A DNA stretch of 64,000 bases, taken from assembly GCA_965228125.1 (NCBI GenBank), contig OZ245791.1:3017561-3081560 (forward strand). Direction: 5' to 3'. Positions 16,741 through 26,793 of the stretch are shown in pieces. Numbering within the stretch: position 1 is the stretch's first letter; every line of letters starts with the position of its first letter. The notes beneath the pieces were generated by a model, which saw nothing but the letters and a program-made list of their open reading frames with translations, did not search any database and was not told the origin of the DNA. A program made the translations under genes and the position numbers. This stretch comes from GWF2-38-69 sp965228125 (GTDB lineage Bacteria > Verrucomicrobiota > Lentisphaeria > Victivallales > GWF2-38-69).

Positions 16741-17853
16741 ATGGAAACAAAATACGTTTGCACGAATTGTTCAAAAACTCATTTGGTTTTGCCAACTATC
16801 TGGAAATGCGATTGCGGCGGGCTTCTGGATTTACATTTTGAACATACATTTTGTAAGAACAAAATTAGACATCAGTATTGCGGCATGTGGCGTTACAGAG
16901 ATGCCCTGCCTATTGAGCATGATAAAAACATTGTCTCTTTTGACGAAGGTTTTACTCCGCTTTCGAAAATAAATATTGACGGTTTTGATGTTTTAATTAA
17001 ACAGGATTATCTCTTTCCCACTTCTTCTTATAAAGACAGAGGAGCTTCGATTCTAATAAGCAAAGCGAAAGAATTAGGAGTAAAGGAAGTAATAGAAGAC
17101 TCTTCTGGAAATGCCGCTTGTGCAATATCCGCTTATTGTGCCAAAGCTAATATCAAGTGCGACATTTTTGTTCCGTCGACGACATCTAAAAATAAATTAT
17201 TCCAGATTGAATCCTATGGTGCGAAACTAAATCTGATTCCTGGCACAAGAGATGATACGGCCGAAGCTGCGTACAGATATGCCAACTCCAAATTCTACGC
17301 AAGTCATGTTTGGAACCCGTTTTTCTTTCATGGGACAAAAACTTTTGCCTATGAAGCAGTAGAACAGCTCGGTTGGAAGTCTCCAGACAGTGTGGTGTTG
17401 CCTCTTGGTAATGGGACCATTGTCATCGGTGCCTATCTGGGATTCTGCGAACTCAGGAAATCAGGCATTATTTCAAAACTTCCCAAAATTATCGCTATTC
17501 AATCTGAGAATTGCTCTCCCGTTTACTCAAAGTACAAATCTTTCCCACCTTCAATGCCCAAGGAAACTCTTGCCGAAGGCATCGCCATAGGCAAACCGGC
17601 TAGAATTGATCAAATAATGAAGATCATAAACGAATCTTCGGGAGACATTGTGACCGTATCAGAAAATGAAATTGTAGAGGCTCTTAAGATTATAAAAAGA
17701 AAAGGTTATTTTATAGAACCTACATCTGCTGCAGTGATTGCCGGACTGAGAAGATATCTGAAAACAGGCCATTTAGACCCAATAGTCGTCTCTTTATTTA
17801 CAGGGCATGGGCTCAAATCCATAGTGTATCCTGACTCAAGTTTCTCAAGCTGA
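16741..17853 (+). CDS. Threonine synthase-like PLP-dependent enzyme
   Basis: This 370-residue fold-type II PLP enzyme starts with a zinc-ribbon-like segment (CTNC near residue 7, then CDCGG near 23), as in many threonine synthases. The PLP lysine lies in FPTSSYKDRGASI (Lys about 98). The phosphate- and pyridine-binding loops read EDSSGNAACAISAY (about 119) and VLPLGNGTIVIGAY (about 220). Such enzymes convert O-phosphohomoserine to threonine, but related lyases share the motifs, so the symbol is withheld. The ATG at 16741 is chosen over the upstream in-frame GTG at 16732. No other threonine gene is next to it. Confidence 0.82.
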   Translation: METKYVCTNCSKTHLVLPTIWKCDCGGLLDLHFEHTFCKNKIRHQYCGMWRYRDALPIEHDKNIVSFDEGFTPLSKINIDGFDVLIKQDYLFPTSSYKDRGASILISKAKELGVKEVIEDSSGNAACAISAYCAKANIKCDIFVPSTTSKNKLFQIESYGAKLNLIPGTRDDTAEAAYRYANSKFYASHVWNPFFFHGTKTFAYEAVEQLGWKSPDSVVLPLGNGTIVIGAYLGFCELRKSGIISKLPKIIAIQSENCSPVYSKYKSFPPSMPKETLAEGIAIGKPARIDQIMKIINESSGDIVTVSENEIVEALKIIKRKGYFIEPTSAAVIAGLRRYLKTGHLDPIVVSLFTGHGLKSIVYPDSSFSS

Positions 17854-17996
17854 GTTTACAAACTCTTTGCTACACACGGGATATTTAGTAAAAAAGTAAC
17901 CCTCCTGAAAATAGAGGACTAACAGGTTTAAAGATTTCTTTCTGGAACGGAATAAAGATAATCCCTGAAAGAAACTTCAATGAATACGAATTTCTG

Positions 17997-18128
17997 ATGC
18001 TTCTTGAAGAGATAAAACCGAATGCTCCAACTGTAATAGCATCAGAGATTCGGCTAAACACGGACAAATCGGCCTCTTCTTCAGGTAAGCTGGCGGTTTT
18101 TTATGTGGACAAAGAGGAATACTGCTAG
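17997..18128 (+). pseudogene. Short gene remnant or small protein
   Basis: The plus strand is open from about 17892 to 18128. It ends in a protein-like stretch containing LLEEIKPNAPTVIASEIR and SGKLAVFYVDKEEYC, with codon use resembling the neighbours. The only ATG is at 17997, giving 43 residues, and no ribosome site is visible. It could be the 3' end of a decayed gene after the threonine-synthase-like gene, or a small gene with a non-ATG start. I do not recognise the family. The minus-strand frame over the same place looks like a shadow. Confidence 0.3.
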
Positions 18129-18177
18129 TTGAAAAACTACTTGGCTCTTTCGACTGCTAAAAAGTCGAACATTCTGT

Positions 18178-18867
18178 CTAGTTAATGGTAATATTCACAG
18201 TAGAGATATCACGAGTAGTAGCTTCTAATAATTCATCTGGTAAGCCTTTAGGAGGTAAAACAGCAGGTCCCTCTACGCACTTGCTCTTCGTGATGGTAAC
18301 TTCGTTAAAGGTAGAATTGGTAAAGTCAGCCGCAGCTAAACCGCATGTATTAAATTTAACATTATTAAAGGAGCAGGAAAGCAAAGTAGCATGATGTAAA
18401 CTAACATTTTGAAATAGAACATTATTAAATGAGCAACCATTAAAATTTGATTCGAAAAATAGACAGTCGGTGAATATTACATGGTCAAATTTAGAATTAA
18501 AAAAATCAACATTGTTGAATGTTATATTTTTAAACGAAGTATTACTGACATTTATATGCTGCATTTTAGCTATTCCGCCCCAGTATGACGGCCACAAATC
18601 ATCGAAAGTGGAGTTGGCTATATTAGCACCATCAAAGTTGGATCCTGCTATTATCCCGCGAGTCATCTTCAAGTTGTCGATTGTTGCATTTTTGAGATTT
18701 GCATCGCGGATGTTAACATCTACAAATGTGGCATTTACGATTTCTCTGATGACCTTACCATCGTAATTGCATCTGCTGAGATTTTTATTGCGGATTATAG
18801 TATCATCTCCATTTGTGATGAAACTTAACAATATAGAAGCGATAAAAACTGAAATGATTTTTTTCAT
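18178..18867 (-). CDS. Secreted pentapeptide-repeat-like protein
   Basis: A 229-residue protein with a signal peptide (MKKIISVFIASILLSF) and a body built of degenerate pentapeptide repeats. Units such as ANLKN, SNFDG, ANIAN, SNFNG, CSFNN and VKFNT recur from about residue 45 to 190, predicting a right-handed quadrilateral beta-helix. The hydrophobic centre residue (L, F, I) repeats every five residues. Being exported, it differs from cytoplasmic gyrase-protecting members; its function is unknown. The last 30 residues are non-repetitive. It stands alone, and its start is preceded by AAGGAGAT. Confidence 0.8.
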   Translation of the reverse strand: MKKIISVFIASILLSFITNGDDTIIRNKNLSRCNYDGKVIREIVNATFVDVNIRDANLKNATIDNLKMTRGIIAGSNFDGANIANSTFDDLWPSYWGGIAKMQHINVSNTSFKNITFNNVDFFNSKFDHVIFTDCLFFESNFNGCSFNNVLFQNVSLHHATLLSCSFNNVKFNTCGLAAADFTNSTFNEVTITKSKCVEGPAVLPPKGLPDELLEATTRDISTVNITIN

Positions 18868-19083
18868 AGCATCTCCTTATGCTGTTAGCCATCTGATATG
18901 ATGTCAACAATGTTTCTAACTAAATTTGCGATTAGTGCAATGTTTTTTTTTATAAATCTTCTGAAATTCCTCATAGTTTTTAACATGAGGATGATTTAGA
19001 TGCCGCTTCTATCTCTGAACATATGGGCTAAAATTTAGGCTTACAAAAAAATAAGTAAAAAATCTCTGCCGTATTTATTGCGC
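18868..19083. other. Intergenic region without recognisable features
   Basis: This 216-bp spacer holds the promoter region of the pentapeptide-like gene and the 3' flank of the FUSC gene. It contains T- and A-rich stretches. No hairpin terminator or open frame could be supported. Confidence 0.4.
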
Positions 19084-21321
19084 TTATGCTTTTACAGTTA
19101 GAAAGGGCTGCAGTTCCCTTTGTGTTTGGACTATATCTTTGAGTCTGTTTACGACCCTGATGGATGAGACTATGTAGTGAGAGTAGCTTTGCTTGAACTC
19201 CATGCTTTTGCTGCGAACGAGCCCGTTTTTTCTGATTGTAAATTTAAAGTATTCAAATTTGGAACGCATATTTGCTATTCTTTCAGCGTATCTGTTAAGT
19301 TCTTTTTCATCCATGGAAAAATGAAACTCAGCAAGAAGGGTATCAAAATCGTTAAATAATTCTGGGTCTATATCATAAACGAAGCTGACTGTTTCTTTGG
19401 AGTAGGACGATAGGGCTTTTGCAGCTAGTGCCAGCCTTTCTGTGTAATCGCTTAATTCTTTGAGTTTCAGCAAATCCTCTTTTCCTACTTTACTTGTAAT
19501 TGCAAGGTTTGTTATTTCCCCTTTGATGGAGTTGACTCCGCTAGTGAGAACTTCGGAATAAAGGCCTGTTCCTGAGCGAATATTGGCAGTGTTAAATTTT
19601 TTCCAAAATTCCCGAATATTTTTTTTCAGGCAGAGAAAATGGTTATCTTTCCATAGGAACGATTTAAAAAACAATGCGAAAATTACACCAAAGAAGATAG
19701 AAATAAGCCTGTTAACAATTTCTACGGTATCATCTACCTGCCCGAAACCTTTTGTAGAGAGAGTAGTAAAAAAATATGCCAAGGAGATCTGCAGCCCGGC
19801 ATATGAAATATTCGGGCCTCCGCTTTTTATATACCCTGCGACATAGACCACGGCAAACATGCAGCCTAACATTATCACTGTGGTGTTGATATCCAGTCCG
19901 ACAAAGATTAAGCCGAGAATCGCGCCTATTATGCAACCGGAAAGCCTTAGAATACCTTTTATTTTTGAAGCAATCGGATCGGGGATGCAAATTGTCATTA
20001 TTGCTACACTTAAATTCAAGCCGCTGATATCACTTGGCATCTCAAGCAGCATGAATGCCCAAATAGCAGTTAAAAGCATGACTGATGTTTTTAAGGCGTA
20101 TTTCAGAGAAGGAGTGTGTAAGTAAAAATTGAACCAGAGAAGAGAATATTCATCATAGCCGAATTGCTCTTTCTTAGGTATCGCCTTTTTGGGAGCAGAG
20201 GTAACATTTTGTTTATCGTCCAGCACTATATTAAGATAAATGTCGAAAAAGTTTGAAAGGATCAACACTGATTCGTTAAATAGGGCTACATCTGTGACGG
20301 TGTAATTAAACGTCTTTCCTTGTCTATACATCTTTTCATACTTGGCTTTAGTAGAATTGAACAACTCTTCAAGTTGTGTTTTAAAGTGGACAAGAGAGGA
20401 GTCTTTGTTTTCTTCCGAATATTTGGTGACTTCATCTATTGCTGAAAGGATTTTACGAAGCTGCTTGGAGTAATTGAGTTGATATTTTGCGGTGCATGTA
20501 TGAGAAATTGTATGATAAAAATTGTGTATTACTTCTATATAGTCTTGTAATTTTTCATGCTCTGAAGCTATTTTGCAAAGTATGGGTTTTTTGACCTTCT
20601 TTTCAAGTTTTACATCTTGAGACAAAGCAAGAAGCGCAGAAATCTGTTTTTTTAGGTTTTGATATTGTTCTGTAGGTGCTTTTTTGTCGTATTTTAACGA
20701 CATATACTGTTCAAAAACAGTTTGGATATATAACTTTGTATCATTTCTAAGTTTGATGATCTTTGCAAAAAAATCATTGGTTGCATGATGAGGCCATACG
20801 GTGATTGAAACAACAAAAGAGACCAGGACACCCAGAAGTATCTCTAACCCCCTATAGAAAGCTGAATATATTATGTCATGCGGATCCTCAAGCTGAAATC
20901 CAACGGTATAAATTATCATGAAGGTAATGATAAGGAGATACCAAAAATAATCATTTTTTGCTTTGGCAGAGTTGTAATAACATATGACTGCTACGGAAAA
21001 TATACTGATGTTGTAGCATATCGGCTCCAAAGGGAAAAGGCCGAAAATCAGAACCGCAGATACAGCGCCTACTAAGGTTGCTAAAGACCGTACTATGCCT
21101 TTTTTAATCACTGATCCCACTGTGGGCAATTGCATTATTGTGCATGTAATGCAGCACCAGTAAGCTTGATTGAACTCAAAATAATAAGCTATCATTAATG
21201 AGATGACGCAGGATAATCCGGTTTTTATTGCCAATTTGGAATTACTGCCGGTAAAGGAAAAGCCCTGCCAGAGATTTTTGGCATCTGTCAAAATGGCATT
21301 TCTGTAATAACTTACCGACAT
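19084..21321 (-). CDS. FUSC-family inner-membrane exporter (AaeB-like)
   Basis: This 745-residue membrane protein has two hydrophobic blocks of five to six helices (about residues 25-175 and 405-550), each followed by a large soluble region. This is the duplicated FUSC architecture of aromatic-acid and fusaric-acid efflux proteins. Recognisable stretches include AYWCCITCTIMQLPTVGSVIKKGIVRSLATLVGA in the first block and RLSGCIIGAILGLIFVG in the second. The HlyD-type periplasmic adaptor gene lies immediately upstream (24 bp gap, same strand), so the two form an AaeA/AaeB-like efflux pair in the envelope. No outer-membrane TolC gene is visible. The substrate is unknown. Confidence 0.85.
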   Translation of the reverse strand: MSVSYYRNAILTDAKNLWQGFSFTGSNSKLAIKTGLSCVISLMIAYYFEFNQAYWCCITCTIMQLPTVGSVIKKGIVRSLATLVGAVSAVLIFGLFPLEPICYNISIFSVAVICYYNSAKAKNDYFWYLLIITFMIIYTVGFQLEDPHDIIYSAFYRGLEILLGVLVSFVVSITVWPHHATNDFFAKIIKLRNDTKLYIQTVFEQYMSLKYDKKAPTEQYQNLKKQISALLALSQDVKLEKKVKKPILCKIASEHEKLQDYIEVIHNFYHTISHTCTAKYQLNYSKQLRKILSAIDEVTKYSEENKDSSLVHFKTQLEELFNSTKAKYEKMYRQGKTFNYTVTDVALFNESVLILSNFFDIYLNIVLDDKQNVTSAPKKAIPKKEQFGYDEYSLLWFNFYLHTPSLKYALKTSVMLLTAIWAFMLLEMPSDISGLNLSVAIMTICIPDPIASKIKGILRLSGCIIGAILGLIFVGLDINTTVIMLGCMFAVVYVAGYIKSGGPNISYAGLQISLAYFFTTLSTKGFGQVDDTVEIVNRLISIFFGVIFALFFKSFLWKDNHFLCLKKNIREFWKKFNTANIRSGTGLYSEVLTSGVNSIKGEITNLAITSKVGKEDLLKLKELSDYTERLALAAKALSSYSKETVSFVYDIDPELFNDFDTLLAEFHFSMDEKELNRYAERIANMRSKFEYFKFTIRKNGLVRSKSMEFKQSYSHYIVSSIRVVNRLKDIVQTQRELQPFLTVKA

Positions 21322-21345
21322 AGAAAAAACTTTTGTTTGAATGAA

Positions 21346-22314
21346 TTACCAGCAGAAGACGAATACCCTCGCATCAGATCCCATTCTCAGATGCATGTCT
21401 TTTGGCAAGTTGATAATCTTAATAGTCACTGTGAACCTGTATCCGATTCTTACCCAGTCTATGGTAGGTTTGATGTAAGGAAGTATCATGCCTGGAACCG
21501 GAAGCCTGTTTACAGCGTTTGTGACACTTTCTACTTCTCCTTCCAGAATTCTGAATGGGTAAAGATCTGCCAAGATCCAAACCTTTTGCCCTGGTTTTAT
21601 TTTGCCTATCCAGAACTCTTTGAAGTCGGCTTCAACCCATGGGTTCTGAGTGGCAGCTATTCCGAAAACCGGCTGGCCTTGCTGCAAAAACAAACCCCTC
21701 TCAAGATAATTGTTGGTTACATATCCGTCAAAAGGAGCTATGACTGTAGTGCAATCCAGTTCAAATTTAGCAAGGTCACGCTGGGCAGTAATAAGTTCGA
21801 TTGAGCTATCCTGTTCTTTTAATTCATCTTGTGCCTCAAGGATATTGCCGGAAAGCTGCTCATAATCTTCTTTTGCCTTTTCGTAAGTTTCCAGAGTCAT
21901 CTGATAACTTTCGATAGATTCTGCTTTTTTTTCGCTTAGCCAACGATATCTTTCCGCTTCTATTGCAAGTAGTTTAATGTCTTTTTGCAAGGCGGCTAGC
22001 ATTAGTTTGTCGGACTCTATTGTATCTTGTATTTTTGCCTTTTGTGCCAGGGCCACTTTAAGATTGGCTTCCGTCTGGTTTAACTGCAATTGATATCGAT
22101 AAGGATCCAACTGAAACAGCAGGTCTCCTTTTTTTACAAATACGTTGTCTTTCGCAAAAACCTGATTAACATAACCATTTACGCGTGGGCTTATAGCTGT
22201 CCAGTTAGCTCTTATATACGCTGACGATGTATATCCCCCAAGAAAATAAAAGACAAATATTAACAGGACGAGCACTATTACAATAACTATGAGCCACTTG
22301 TTTGGAGTTTTCAT
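21346..22314 (-). CDS. HlyD-family membrane fusion protein
   Basis: This 322-residue periplasmic adaptor has one N-terminal membrane anchor (WLIVIVIVLVLLIFVFYFLGG, about residues 7-27). A lipoyl/barrel-sandwich half follows (PRVNGYVNQVFAKDNVFVKKGDLLFQLDP, about 42-70). Then comes a coiled-coil hairpin (about 75-175), the second lipoyl half (TVIAPFDGYVTNNYLERGLFLQQGQPV, about 188) and a beta-barrel domain. It connects the FUSC exporter encoded next to an outer-membrane channel (family knowledge). The gene is first in the two-gene operon. Plus-strand frames across it are shadows. Confidence 0.93.
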   Translation of the reverse strand: MKTPNKWLIVIVIVLVLLIFVFYFLGGYTSSAYIRANWTAISPRVNGYVNQVFAKDNVFVKKGDLLFQLDPYRYQLQLNQTEANLKVALAQKAKIQDTIESDKLMLAALQKDIKLLAIEAERYRWLSEKKAESIESYQMTLETYEKAKEDYEQLSGNILEAQDELKEQDSSIELITAQRDLAKFELDCTTVIAPFDGYVTNNYLERGLFLQQGQPVFGIAATQNPWVEADFKEFWIGKIKPGQKVWILADLYPFRILEGEVESVTNAVNRLPVPGMILPYIKPTIDWVRIGYRFTVTIKIINLPKDMHLRMGSDARVFVFCW

Positions 22315-22389
22315 TTTGATTTTGTCGAGTCTAAAAGTTTGTAAGTTATTCTTTGAAGATTATAAACAACGCATTTGTCAAAGCAATGT

Positions 22390-23151
22390 TTAATCCGGCA
22401 AACCATTATAACTATCTAAATAGGACAAAAAAGTATTAAAAAGCCTTTGTTCGAAAATAGTATAAAAAATAATAGGTTTATTGTTTTGAGTCACCATATT
22501 CCTAAAATTTTCCAGAAGCATTTTGACTTCAGAGACCTTTATTTCAAATTCATGAGGAATAGTTAATGGATTAGCAATGTTCCTGTCTGTAATAGCGTTG
22601 TAAATAGCTGCACAGAGCGTGTCTATATGGATGAGCTGTACCGTGGAGTCCGTTTTAACTTCGGGTGTTTCCCCTCTGGCTGCCTGATGGCAAAATGTGG
22701 CAATGAATGAATTAAAGTAGGGTTTGCAGTAGGGGCCGAACACATTCGGCATTATCAGTCCTGTTGCTTTTGTGTCATTTTCCTCCGCCCACTTGTCTAT
22801 TGCAGCTCTTCCATCCCTTTTTGACGCATGATATGGAGTTTCCTTGAACTCATGAGAGGTTGAAGCAAATAGAAGGTGAGGCTTATTTTCCGATATTTCT
22901 GCGGATTCAAGCAATTTTTTAACCAGTAACATGTTTGTGTCATAGACGAGTCTCTGATCGTTTCCTCTGCTCATCCCGGCCAAATGGACAATCGCATCGC
23001 ATTTTGAAACAAAATCGGCAAGCAGCTTTTTATTATCAAACATTGATTTGTTGAATTCAACGCGTTCAATATCACTTTTTAGCCTGAGAAAATTGAAAAG
23101 ATGAGTTCCTATAAACCCCGACTGCCCTGTTATTCCGACTTTTGTTTTCAT
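22390..23151 (-). CDS. SDR-type sugar reductase/epimerase (CapF/WbjC N-domain-like)
   Basis: This 253-residue extended short-chain dehydrogenase starts with the Rossmann motif GITGQSGFIGTHL (about residue 6). It has VHLAGMSRGNDQRLVYDTN (about 55-75), a catalytic-type YHASKRDG (Tyr/Lys about 106-110) and NVFGPYCKPYFNSFIATFCH (about 138). These resemble the NAD-binding part of WbjC/CapF, which acts on UDP-sugars for surface polysaccharide. The C-terminal cupin domain of CapF is missing. No other polysaccharide genes surround it. The exact substrate is uncertain. Confidence 0.78.
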   Translation of the reverse strand: MKTKVGITGQSGFIGTHLFNFLRLKSDIERVEFNKSMFDNKKLLADFVSKCDAIVHLAGMSRGNDQRLVYDTNMLLVKKLLESAEISENKPHLLFASTSHEFKETPYHASKRDGRAAIDKWAEENDTKATGLIMPNVFGPYCKPYFNSFIATFCHQAARGETPEVKTDSTVQLIHIDTLCAAIYNAITDRNIANPLTIPHEFEIKVSEVKMLLENFRNMVTQNNKPIIFYTIFEQRLFNTFLSYLDSYNGLPD

Positions 23152-23321
23152 ACGATTGCAACCTTTTTCCGGCAGAATACCGCATAGAAGTTTTTGTATT
23201 TGGAAAATTAAAACTAATTCTAGGGATTAAATTATGTAATAACAATGGTTTTTATATAGAAAAAAGCTGTTTAAGAAGCTATATTCATACACTTTTTTTA
23301 ACATAAAAATTTTTAACTAAT

Positions 23322-25796
23322 TTGAGTGATATTAATATGAACGATTCTACAGAGAACAAAGAAGCCGCAACACAATTATCTTCCAAATACACAGCTAATC
23401 AAATACAAGTCCTTGAAGGGTTGCAAGCCGTTAGAATGCGTCCGAGTATGTATATTGGCGATACCGGACAAAGAGGTCTTCACCACCTTGTCTATGAAGT
23501 AGTAGACAATAGTATAGACGAGGCTTTGGCCGGACATGCTACGGATATAAAAGTAGTAATCCATATTGACAATTCCGTGACAGTGACAGACGATGGGCGC
23601 GGTATCCCTGTCGATATGCATGAAAGTGAGGGTAAACCTGCCGTCGAAGTAGTTTTGACTGTTCTCCATGCTGGCGGTAAATTTGATCATGATGCTTACA
23701 AAGTGTCGGGTGGATTGCATGGAGTGGGAGTATCCTGCGTAAACGCTCTCAGCGAATGGCTGGAAGTGGAAGTGCAAAGAGACGGCAATTTGCATCATAT
23801 AAGGTTCGAAAGAGGCCATACTGTTTCACCGCTAAGGTTAGTTCGACCTACTACTTCAAGAGGTACGACTGTGACATTTAAACCTGATGCGACAATTTTC
23901 TCGACTACTGTTTATGTATGGGATATTTTGGCAAGCAGGCTCAGGGAATTGGCTTTTCTTAACAAGGGCGTAAAAATTTCTCTTGTTGATGAAAGAGAAC
24001 AGGGCAAAGAAGATGTCTTTTTTTATGAAGGCGGGATAATAGAATTTGTAGCCCATCTGAACAAGAACAAGCAACCTCTTAATCCTCAGGTCATATATCT
24101 CCATAAGGCCAAGGATGATGTAGACGTAGAAGTTGCCATGCAATATAATGATAGTTATGTTGAGTCAATATATTGTTATGTCAACAATATCAATACTATT
24201 GAAGGCGGAACCCACCTTACAGGTTTTCAGACAGGACTTACCAGAACGCTTAACAAGTATGCTGTTGCTGCAAATCTGATTAAATCCGATAAGGGGATGA
24301 GCGGCACAGATGTGAGAGAAGGCCTGACCGCTATTATAAGCGTGAAAGTAAAAGATCCTCAATTTGAAGGTCAAACTAAAACCAAGCTGGGTAACAGCGA
24401 AGTAAGAGGAATAGTTGAATCTATAGTCAATGAAGCTCTTGGAGCTTTTCTTGAAGAAAACCCTGCGTCTGCTAGAGAAATAGTTAATAAAGCTTTGGTT
24501 GCTGCCAGAGCGAGGGAAGCTGCCAGAAAAGCTAGGGAACTCATCCAGAGAAAAGGCGCACTTGAAGGATTTTCGCTCCCTGGAAAACTCTCAGATTGCT
24601 CTGAAAAGGATCCTTCTAAATGTGAACTTTACATAGTGGAAGGAGATTCAGCAGGTGGTTCAGCCAAACAGGGCAGGGACAGTTCTTTTCAAGCTATTCT
24701 TCCTGTCAGGGGCAAACTTTTAAATGTCGAAAAGACTACTATTGATAAGGTGTTGGAAAACAAAGAAATCCAATCGCTAATTGCAGCTATCGGGTGTGGA
24801 GTAGGTCAAGAAGAGTTTAATATCTCTAAAATCAGATACAACAGAATCGTTATAATGACAGACGCTGATGTAGACGGCTCTCATATCAGAACCCTTATTT
24901 TGACTTTTTTCTTCCGTCAGATGAAGCAGATCATCGAAGCAGGGCATGTTTATATTGCCAAACCACCGCTTTTTAAAGTTAAGAAGAAGCAGAAAGAAAG
25001 ATACATAGATACGGAAGAGCAGCTTGATAAGTACTTGATCGAACTTGGCTGTGAAGATGTACATGTCCTGAAACTTCCGGATCTAGAAGTGGACAGCGTA
25101 ACTTTGAAAAAAGTGCTTGAAGCAGTGAATACTTCAAAACAGATAGGTAACGGTTTGCTGAGGCACGGAATTATTCCTGAGCAATATTTTAGGGCCGAGA
25201 GAAACGGCACTTTTCCTATCTCCAGAATTGCTTCGAGAGAGTTGGATGGTTCCATAATTGAAGAATATGCGTATTCAGATGAGGAAGTAACTGAAATATT
25301 ATCAAAGATTAAAGCAAAGGTATCAGTTTCTTTTGAGAAGGAAGATCTTACTCCTGAAGAAATAGAGAAGAAGCTAAACTACTTGATAGAAATTACTCAG
25401 ATTTATGAATCGAAAACATGTGTGGCCCTGGCTGAAGAGTTGGCGTTGCTTGGAATACCTGTCAAACATCTTTTCGGAGTAGACGAAGTTGTTTTCAAAA
25501 TTTCATCAAACGACAAACTTATCCAATTAAAGTCGCTGGTGGAATTATTCGATTATATCAAAAAAATAGGCAGACAAGGGCTTCATATTCAAAGGTATAA
25601 AGGATTGGGAGAAATGAATGCCGAACAGCTTTGGGACACGACAATGAAACCTGATTCCAGAAAGATGATAAAAGTTACAATGGAAGATGCATTTCAGGCC
25701 GAAAGGATTTTCTCACTTCTTATGGGAGACGATGTAGAACCCAGAAGAGAATATATAGAAAAGTACGCCGCTGGTGTTAAAGATTTAGATATCTGA
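23322..25796 (+). CDS. gyrB: DNA gyrase subunit B
   Basis: The ATPase subunit of DNA gyrase, which introduces negative supercoils. The 824-residue frame has a GHKL ATP site (EVVDNSIDEALAG, about residue 66; DDGRGIPVD, about 92; GGLHGVGVSCVNALS, about 129). It has a TOPRIM domain (YIVEGDSAGGSAKQGR, about 436; MTDADVDGSHIRTL, about 513) and the C-terminal QRYKGLGEMNAEQLWDTTM (about 761). About 170 extra residues sit between the TOPRIM core and that tail, as in several Gram-negative lineages. The start is uncertain: TTG at 23322 or ATG at 23337, neither with a clear ribosome site. gyrA and recF are not nearby. The next gene overlaps its stop codon. Confidence 0.96.
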   Translation: MSDINMNDSTENKEAATQLSSKYTANQIQVLEGLQAVRMRPSMYIGDTGQRGLHHLVYEVVDNSIDEALAGHATDIKVVIHIDNSVTVTDDGRGIPVDMHESEGKPAVEVVLTVLHAGGKFDHDAYKVSGGLHGVGVSCVNALSEWLEVEVQRDGNLHHIRFERGHTVSPLRLVRPTTSRGTTVTFKPDATIFSTTVYVWDILASRLRELAFLNKGVKISLVDEREQGKEDVFFYEGGIIEFVAHLNKNKQPLNPQVIYLHKAKDDVDVEVAMQYNDSYVESIYCYVNNINTIEGGTHLTGFQTGLTRTLNKYAVAANLIKSDKGMSGTDVREGLTAIISVKVKDPQFEGQTKTKLGNSEVRGIVESIVNEALGAFLEENPASAREIVNKALVAARAREAARKARELIQRKGALEGFSLPGKLSDCSEKDPSKCELYIVEGDSAGGSAKQGRDSSFQAILPVRGKLLNVEKTTIDKVLENKEIQSLIAAIGCGVGQEEFNISKIRYNRIVIMTDADVDGSHIRTLILTFFFRQMKQIIEAGHVYIAKPPLFKVKKKQKERYIDTEEQLDKYLIELGCEDVHVLKLPDLEVDSVTLKKVLEAVNTSKQIGNGLLRHGIIPEQYFRAERNGTFPISRIASRELDGSIIEEYAYSDEEVTEILSKIKAKVSVSFEKEDLTPEEIEKKLNYLIEITQIYESKTCVALAEELALLGIPVKHLFGVDEVVFKISSNDKLIQLKSLVELFDYIKKIGRQGLHIQRYKGLGEMNAEQLWDTTMKPDSRKMIKVTMEDAFQAERIFSLLMGDDVEPRREYIEKYAAGVKDLDI

Positions 25797-26764
25797 TGAT
25801 TATGGCAAAAAGGGTAATAACTTTATTTTTTTGTTTATCTTTATTGCTGATCCTTTTTGCTTGTTGTACGAATTGCTTTATTGCCAGGTCGGAACTTTCA
25901 GGGCAGAAAGAATTGGAGCAAACATCGTTTAAAACTACTGAGATTTGGGCAGGGGATATTGATGCTGTCATAACAGCTCAATACGGTGGAAATGTCGAAT
26001 CTTATACTGTTGACGGGGGTTCGCCTATAATTCAGCTGCCCGGGCGTTTTAATTCTGATTTGTTGATATCATGCGATAGCGGAAGACAGCTTGGCGTTAA
26101 AAATATTGAAACTTACAATGGTGAAAAAAAGGGAGTTGTCAACATTGTTTCTTCTCTGACTAATCCTTCAGTAAAACTTGAGAAAAACTATCGGATGAAT
26201 TTAGATTCAGGCGATCTCTATATATCTAAGGATATTGTGAATGACTCCAACTCCAGGATTTCTGTAGGAGCTATACAAAAAATCTCTTTAGCCAAGGGTG
26301 GGTTTCTTCTTCTGCCTGTTAATGTGGCGTCTCAATATGTTGATTCTTACCGCATTGTTAATGATTCAGGAGAAGAAATAACAGATGACGTAGCTGGCAA
26401 TACTCTGAGAATAGATAACCAACTGGCCTATTATGTAGATTCTAATTCAGTATTTAGCATTAGTGCTGATTCTACGGAAGGCTGGTTTGGCTATTTCTAT
26501 AAGAATACTCTTTTGCTTGTCAAATATTCGCCTTTCTATTCCGGCGATGAAAAAAAAGGAGCCGTCGTATTTAATGCGAATGTGTCAAAGGACTCTATAA
26601 TTGCTTCTTTCGGCGAAACAGAAAGAACTCTTCCTGACAAAAACAGCAAATTAAGAATTTATGAAAAGCTAGCTATCATCAAACTCAAAAAAGATATAAA
26701 GAACTTTGCCGATGTACAGGAAGCTTTAAAATATTTGAAAATCCGATTGATTGTCAGGCGATAA
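25796..26764 (+). CDS. Putative lipoprotein with mutarotase-like sequence features
   Basis: A 322-residue exported protein starting within the gyrB stop codon (TGATG overlap), so it is probably translationally coupled to gyrB. A hydrophobic N-terminus (VITLFFCLSLLLILFACC) ends in a lipobox-like LFAC, predicting a lipoprotein. The remainder is beta-rich. It contains TAQYGGNVESYTVDGGSPI (about residue 61) and NYRMNLDSGDLYISKDIVND (about 126), reminiscent of galactose-mutarotase-like or DUF4380-type folds. I do not recognise the family with confidence. Coupling of an envelope protein to gyrase is unusual and may only reflect close packing. Confidence 0.65.
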   Translation: MIMAKRVITLFFCLSLLLILFACCTNCFIARSELSGQKELEQTSFKTTEIWAGDIDAVITAQYGGNVESYTVDGGSPIIQLPGRFNSDLLISCDSGRQLGVKNIETYNGEKKGVVNIVSSLTNPSVKLEKNYRMNLDSGDLYISKDIVNDSNSRISVGAIQKISLAKGGFLLLPVNVASQYVDSYRIVNDSGEEITDDVAGNTLRIDNQLAYYVDSNSVFSISADSTEGWFGYFYKNTLLLVKYSPFYSGDEKKGAVVFNANVSKDSIIASFGETERTLPDKNSKLRIYEKLAIIKLKKDIKNFADVQEALKYLKIRLIVRR

Positions 26765-26793
26765 TTCGCGTCAAACATGCCTTGTAAAAAAAT

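Noticed and set aside
21337..21804. Plus-strand 155-residue frame opposite the HlyD-type gene
   Set aside because: It is a shadow of the minus-strand HlyD gene, which has clear lipoyl and anchor features.
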